Of a stretch of DNA of 45,539 nt, positions 40,822-45,539 are shown piece by piece (position 1 is the stretch's first letter; the number at the start of each line of letters is the position of its first letter). This stretch comes from Hymenopellis radicata. Lineage: Eukaryota; Basidiomycota; Agaricomycetes; Agaricales; Physalacriaceae. The notes below the pieces were generated by a model. That model made no database searches and had not been told where the DNA came from. It saw only the letters and a program-made list of their open reading frames with translations. The stretch covers positions 1 to 45,539 of the forward strand of contig JADNRX010000414.1 of NCBI GenBank assembly GCA_015501595.1. The letters run 5' to 3'. The position numbers and the translations under genes were made by a program.

Positions 40822-42860
40822 GGCGAGGATCCGGAGAGTGCTAGTGAGGGCTCAGTCGGACGCGGTTTTTATAGCGTCCGGATGATCGAGGCCTCTACTT
40901 CCTCCGTCAGTCACGATCAGGCAGCGAGAACGGTGATATTGCAAAAATTCGCCGTGCGTTTCTTCTTGGAGTTGGACGGGTCTCCACGGATTTCGGCGAA
41001 CACCATATATCAAAGCATCATCGCGTAATTCCTGTTGACTGTTTGTTTCATATCAACCACATCATGAATCGTTCCAGCACCGTCGATGAGATCTCTATCG
41101 CACACTCGTCTCATCTTGAACTTTATTTTCATGACATGAGCATTGGAAGGCAAGTGACGAAATCTGCGCGGCGCTGCTTTGCTCTCTTAGCGCCGTACCC
41201 GAGCTACGAGTGCTCGCCGCCGTGGTCGTGTCCAGTGGTTACTCACAACCCGACAATCTAAATTTCAAAGAGCGGCCAACTTCAAAAACAGTCGCGGTTT
41301 TAAAAAAGCGCGGATATGAAGAATGCAATTCGGCGACTCCCATGTTGTCCGGGCGATGCCGCGTGGCAGTGACACTGGTTCCCCTGACGCCAAACTTGGC
41401 ATCACCTATTAGTATCTCGAGTCTCTTTGAAGCTTTGTCCTCACCTCCCCGTCTTCTGATCCTTATGTCAACAGAGCGACTTCCGGCTCTGGCCGCATGT
41501 GTTGCTCCAGGCTCGCAGACTGGGCAAATTGACAGGTCTCCAGAGCTGTCCCGATAACTTTCAAGTTTCAACGTTCTCACACGACCATACGAGGCTAGTT
41601 CCGATCACGCTACCAGCTGTGGGCGTCAATAGGTGCTCAAAAAAGAGAAGGTGGCATCAATTCAAATTGGCCGCGCCACAGGGAACGAGGACGCGCTGCT
41701 TTCTCCTTTCCGAGTCGCTTTTCCCCAAACACGCTGGTACATGCGGCGTCGGAGTGCGAAATGTACTCTCCTCCCCTTCCACTTCCATTGATCGTACCAT
41801 TACGGAACTCATTGCGCTTTTGTACGTTTGGTGTATACCATTTCTTGTTATGTTTAATATGGAGAACAACATTCCTTAGGCTTTTACCGCCGTGACCTCA
41901 GGATCTCAGCCATCCATCACCTATCACTCATCGGGCTGATCAGGACGTGATTTGACCTGTCCGACACGGCAGGCAGACGTATCAGTGTACTTTTTGCCCT
42001 CTACAGGATTACCACCATTTGATGGTATGTAAGATCGTGAGTTCCCCGTCCCATTCACGTCACTGTCCTCCTACTTCGGCGGCGGCACTCCTCTTTTGAC
42101 ATTTGATTCATTCCTTCCTTTTTCTTCCTCTGTACGACATTCCGCGGTAAGACGGGTTGCTGTGGACAATGGAAACAGGCACTAGGAAGATATCCCCAAA
42201 TCGACTGAATATGGCCTGATCGCCGCGTTACTTATTTTATGAGAAAGGAAATGAACGCCGTCATCCTCGGCACCATGAGATTGAACCATGTTGTACAGGG
42301 GGAATGCATGTGTCGACATCCCGCCGGATCGACATCGATGGTACTTGGAGAAGAGCCAAAGGGACAAGGCGAACTTGCTGAAGAACGTTGATTTTTCAGG
42401 CCAATAGCGAAAACACAGAGTATCTATTCAATCGTGGATAGGCTCCGCTCCAAAATTCTGCTCGTTACATTCGATGAGAATGTGATTTAATACGAGAAAA
42501 ATATATGGAGATAAGTACGACACGCACTCGAGTTCACCGTCTCCGACTCAACAAAGTTGCCCGCCTCAGCTGGCGCGTAATATTTTTAAAGCCACGGAGC
42601 ACGAACGCGCCGCCGCCTTTGTCCCCAAAGAAACAGGCTGATTTCGGCACGTGCTTCAATTTATCTATTGTCTTGACAATGAGGGTAAAGGTGTGAGCAT
42701 TTTGGACCATTGAATGTGCCGAAATGAAGGCGGGAAAAGGCGTGGAAAAATCACCCATGCGGGTGGCGTCGTGCCACCAGACATGGACGACGTCGACGCG
42801 TCATAGTTTCATGCATCGACCAAGTAAGTTCCCGAGAGGCTTGGTATTAGAAAATCGAGC
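40822..42860. other. Long stretch without a recognised gene
   Basis: Several short frames occur on both strands (for example 41239-41580 minus and 41499-41879 plus). None has recognisable motifs, consistent splice joins or a plausible promoter apart from the TATA box at about 40868. I cannot support a gene here. Confidence 0.5.
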
Positions 42861-43265
42861 TCACGGGACACGGAGGCCCAACGTCACACGAAACATGTCG
42901 CGACCGAGGGTGTCAACATTTCGAAAAGGAAGGCCTCGACTGGCGAGCTGGACGCCGAATCCCCGAATACGCGCCACATCCTATGAGTTTTGGCGGATAA
43001 CACATTTGCGGATGAGGCAACACGTACCTCAGCGGTCTGGATGACGTGAAGGCCTCGTGTATTCAAGTCGTGCCCTTCAAGTTCAGGAACCCGTTTCCTG
43101 CTGTACAAAGTCCCAATTAGAGGTAACGGAGACAGGACAGCAAGATATTTACGCTTACCCTGTCCAGTACGGTCCATCCGCCCGCCGTATATCGATCTCG
43201 AAATTTTCGTGTATATGGGAGCGTGCGAAGAATTCCGTGTCACAAATACAGCGTCTCCACACCAT
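42861..43265 (-). CDS. Unrecognised small multi-exon gene, possibly partial
   Basis: Three minus-strand exons join in phase: 43265-43159, 43100-43028 and 42980-42861 (300 nt, 99 residues), with good donors (GTAAGC, GTACGT) and acceptors. The protein contains FARSHIHENFEIDIRRADG, KRVPELEGHDLNTRGLHVIQ and ARIRGFGVQLASRGLPFRN. Coding-like sequence continues upstream to about 43430 in another frame (SLPVTVKFRTDPNSAYQHIN), and more around 43540-43720 (SALDYSNLDDVIPPGSYPGL). The real gene may therefore be longer, with unsolved 5' exons. I do not recognise the family. Confidence 0.4.
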
Positions 43266-43879
43266 GCAGACTCCATGCCGCGTAGGCGCCCGAACTCTTT
43301 CTGTCATTCACCTCTGCTGCGTTGATATGCTGATACGCACTATTCGGGTCAGTTCTGAATTTGACAGTGACAGGGAGGCTTGGAGATGAGAAATTCGCCT
43401 TGTTCGACTTCTTCCCAGACCCAAGGTGAAACGTGTGGCGTCAAGACTCAAGAGGAACGTCATTCCAAGTAAACGCTAGGCTACGCCCAATAAGTATAGA
43501 ACAGATTTGATCTTCACGGCAGCAGAGGTCGTTCAGCATCGAGCCATAGACCTGGATAGGAGCCGGGAGGAATAACGTCGTCAAGGTTCGAGTAATCCAA
43601 CGCGGAGCTCGTTTGTGAGGTGCCGATCCTCGGTCTGCTCGATCGCCCGTCTCTGTAGCCGCACTCATTTCTTGAAGGCGGCCTCGAAACCTTATAAGAT
43701 GAGCGTCCAGAGTTTCCCAGTGCCACGCGTTGCGGAGAGCTTCAATTGTTTCACGGGAACAATGTTTCGCTTACTTTGCATCTTTTGGACGTCAGAATGT
43801 CATAAGGAAATTGAATTCGGACCACCTAGAACAGGAAAAATTGGGGTCTTCATTGTAGACGCCGTCGCGCTTCATGCAC

Positions 43880-45145
43880 TCAGTGCACCCGACACTGCGT
43901 GAATACTTCTAGGACGTACTCTGCCATAAGACGGTGTGTCTCCTTCGATGGATGCCTAAGTTATCGATATGATTAGAAGATGTAAGGGATGATGCGCGAC
44001 GCGAAACGCACCCGCCGAACCACTGGAAGTAATGGTCTGGATCTTGACACCATCCATACTCGTTACAGTCTTCCGAGCATGACGTACAAGCATCTGAGCT
44101 CACATATCCAAAGGGTACGTACCCCATGACTTCATCAAACACTGCGTCCCATATTGTCGAAAAGTCGACATAGGCAACGTTGAGTTGCTTGGGTCCAAGG
44201 TGGAAGTCCGCCAGTCCATCGTAAATAGTCTGCTTCCAAGCTTCTCCAGATGCGGTATGTGTACCTCGTCCATAGACGTCGAGAACAAGGAAGGACCGCC
44301 CGTTCGTAGGGGGATTAGATAAGATTTCAATCTGGTCGAGGACGACGTGAGATGCGTTTTGCATATGGTCTCCATCAACTATCGCGATATCATCAATCGG
44401 AAGGTGAGATACACCGAGCGAGACGCACTTTGAGATGCTAGCCAGTCACTATAGACGATGGTCAGCTCCTCGCGCGAGATATTAGGACGAGTCACCAACT
44501 TTATTCCGAAGAACATACTGTACAACGTCGTGTCTGGATCGAGCTGATGGTTCTGGCCCAAGAACGTCGCCACTTGACAAAAACCATCAGACCGAAGTTA
44601 ATGATGTACAATCCAATAGAAATGTACTCTGTCCTAGGAAATCCACCTGACGAGGATTGCTCGGCCAAAGAGCCAGGTCTGTACATGCGGCCCATTGCTT
44701 TACTGAGGTCAGATGGAGGGTCATACGCCAGCGGGGACGGCACGGAACTTACAGCATAGCTCAGAATATCAGCACCAGTAGCGTTAGCCACGTCCTCAGC
44801 CCATACGGGGCCGTTAGTCGACCGCAAGCCAGCAAAGGGATCGGGGGGTATCACGACAGCTGGGAGAAGCGTCGTCCCATTGTCAATCCCTCCGTCGGTG
44901 TACGAGTCCTAGGCATCCTGGTGGTAAGCATAAAGTCTAAAGATACGAGTCAACATACCCCAAATGACACGATTGCCTTGAAGTTGGCAGGATTAACACC
45001 TGCATTCAGGTCGGAGACTGTGCCGTTCAGTGTACCGCATCTCGGAGAGACCGCTAGGTGGACAGGTGGCAAAGAGCTCTCTTGCCTCGGCGTCAAAGCA
45101 CTGGTGATCCAAGAAGAGAAGTGAGCAACGTGAAGCTTTCTTCAT
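43880..45145 (-). CDS. Secreted SGNH-type esterase, CE16-like
   Basis: Minus-strand exons that join in phase are 44959 and upstream, 44908-44753, 44697-44628, 44572-44500, 44448-44429, 44378-44012 and 43955-43880. Block I is VSFGDSYTDGG (nucleophile Ser), joined across an intron. NGPVWAEDVANATGADILSY follows, then block III FGINDWLASQ, restored only by a 20-nt exon. The end is WCQDPDHYFQWFGGHPSKET with the catalytic Asp-x-x-His-like pair. This matches fungal CE16 acetylesterases acting on plant polysaccharide acetyl groups. The 5' end is unresolved: upstream of ALTPRQESSLPPVHLAVSPR I could not join a signal peptide in frame, and the ATG at 45145 needs an intron or frameshift. A TATAAAG near 45195 supports a start in this area. 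Confidence 0.85.
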
Positions 45146-45539
45146 GACAAGGAGGACAAAGGCTACCAGGCCTCCATCCTCCTCATTTGCTAGCTTTATA
45201 GAAGTATCTAGGAACATCGCTGGCAAGGAAGCGAGGTCATGAGGGTATGCAAGAGTATAATCAGCCGAGGCACAGGAAGATCGATGGTTTTCGCGCGCCG
45301 GGCTAACGTTCGCGGAAGGCTAGAAGGATGAACAGCTCCAACTCCTCTTCCTAGTATCTGAGGCTCTGAGAGATTTGTCGTCGTACGCAGATCTGAACGT
45401 TCTGTACCGTACGCGCGCGAATGTAGTTGACTGTTGTGGTCAGAGTTGAGAATCAGGGACGCTCGGCGTTTGATCAACCGCCATCAGAACAAGGATAACG
45501 TTCAAGATGTCATCGCACCACAGAATAGATAGGCTTTCA
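45146..45539. other. Upstream region of the CE16 gene to window end
   Basis: Contains TATAAAG on the minus strand near 45195 as the probable core promoter. A minus-strand frame at 45208-45477 has no recognisable motif. Nothing else is seen. Confidence 0.4.

Overview
This window looks like genomic DNA of a filamentous basidiomycete, most likely a mushroom-forming Agaricomycete. The genes are dense, on both strands, and cut by many short introns of about 45-60 bp with GTRNGT donors and CTRAY branch sites. The recognisable proteins are eukaryotic and fungal: TCF25/Rqc1, PP2C, D-lactate dehydrogenase, an SR-type splicing factor, F-box and BTB families, Tdp1, the Pol I subunit A49 and a CE16 esterase. 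Exon joins were worked out by eye from frame, splice sites and remembered family motifs. No search was run.

Layout. 1-3.4 kb: a perfect hairpin, then an uncharacterised locus with a dozen intron-like segments and a tandemly repeated exon core built on GGCCGGCGAGGCC. 3.9-6.5 kb: TCF25/RQC1. 6.6-8.5 kb: a TA-flanked MITE and a miniature LTR element (TRIM) with two apparently identical LTRs and a 5-bp target duplication. 8.8-14.0 kb, minus strand: PP2C, a BTB protein, and a 15-exon DLD1 with an 8-nt exon. A stray copy of the TCF25 5' end lies between PP2C and BTB. 14.7-15.7 kb: SR protein. 15.8-19.3 kb: two F-box paralogues in divergent orientation that share a 450-bp nearly identical block. 19.9-21.3 kb: a decayed seven-transmembrane receptor. 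21.2-22.9 kb: a candidate TIR element carrying a mitochondrial ribosomal protein L2 fragment. 23.6-25.8 kb: a small secreted protein, a SRPBCC protein and an unknown 134-aa protein. 26.6-28.9 kb: aldo/keto reductase divergent from a conserved fungal protein of unknown function.

29.3-34.2 kb is repeat-rich and decayed. It holds a 2.75-kb Mutator-like element with inverted arms, ATGCAT-rich minisatellites and a 10-bp flanking direct repeat. Next to it are a BTB pseudogene, a sugar transporter 3' fragment and a fragment of the 134-aa gene. 34.3-40.1 kb is again a housekeeping block: a basic nuclear protein divergent from TDP1, then RPA49 with a telomere-like box just upstream of its start codon. 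40.4-45.5 kb holds a Cys-rich protein, an unrecognised small gene and a CE16 secreted esterase.

There is no operon-like logic. Housekeeping genes (ribosome quality control, Pol I, DNA repair, splicing, lactate metabolism) alternate with fast-evolving accessory families (F-box, BTB, receptor) and small non-autonomous transposable elements.
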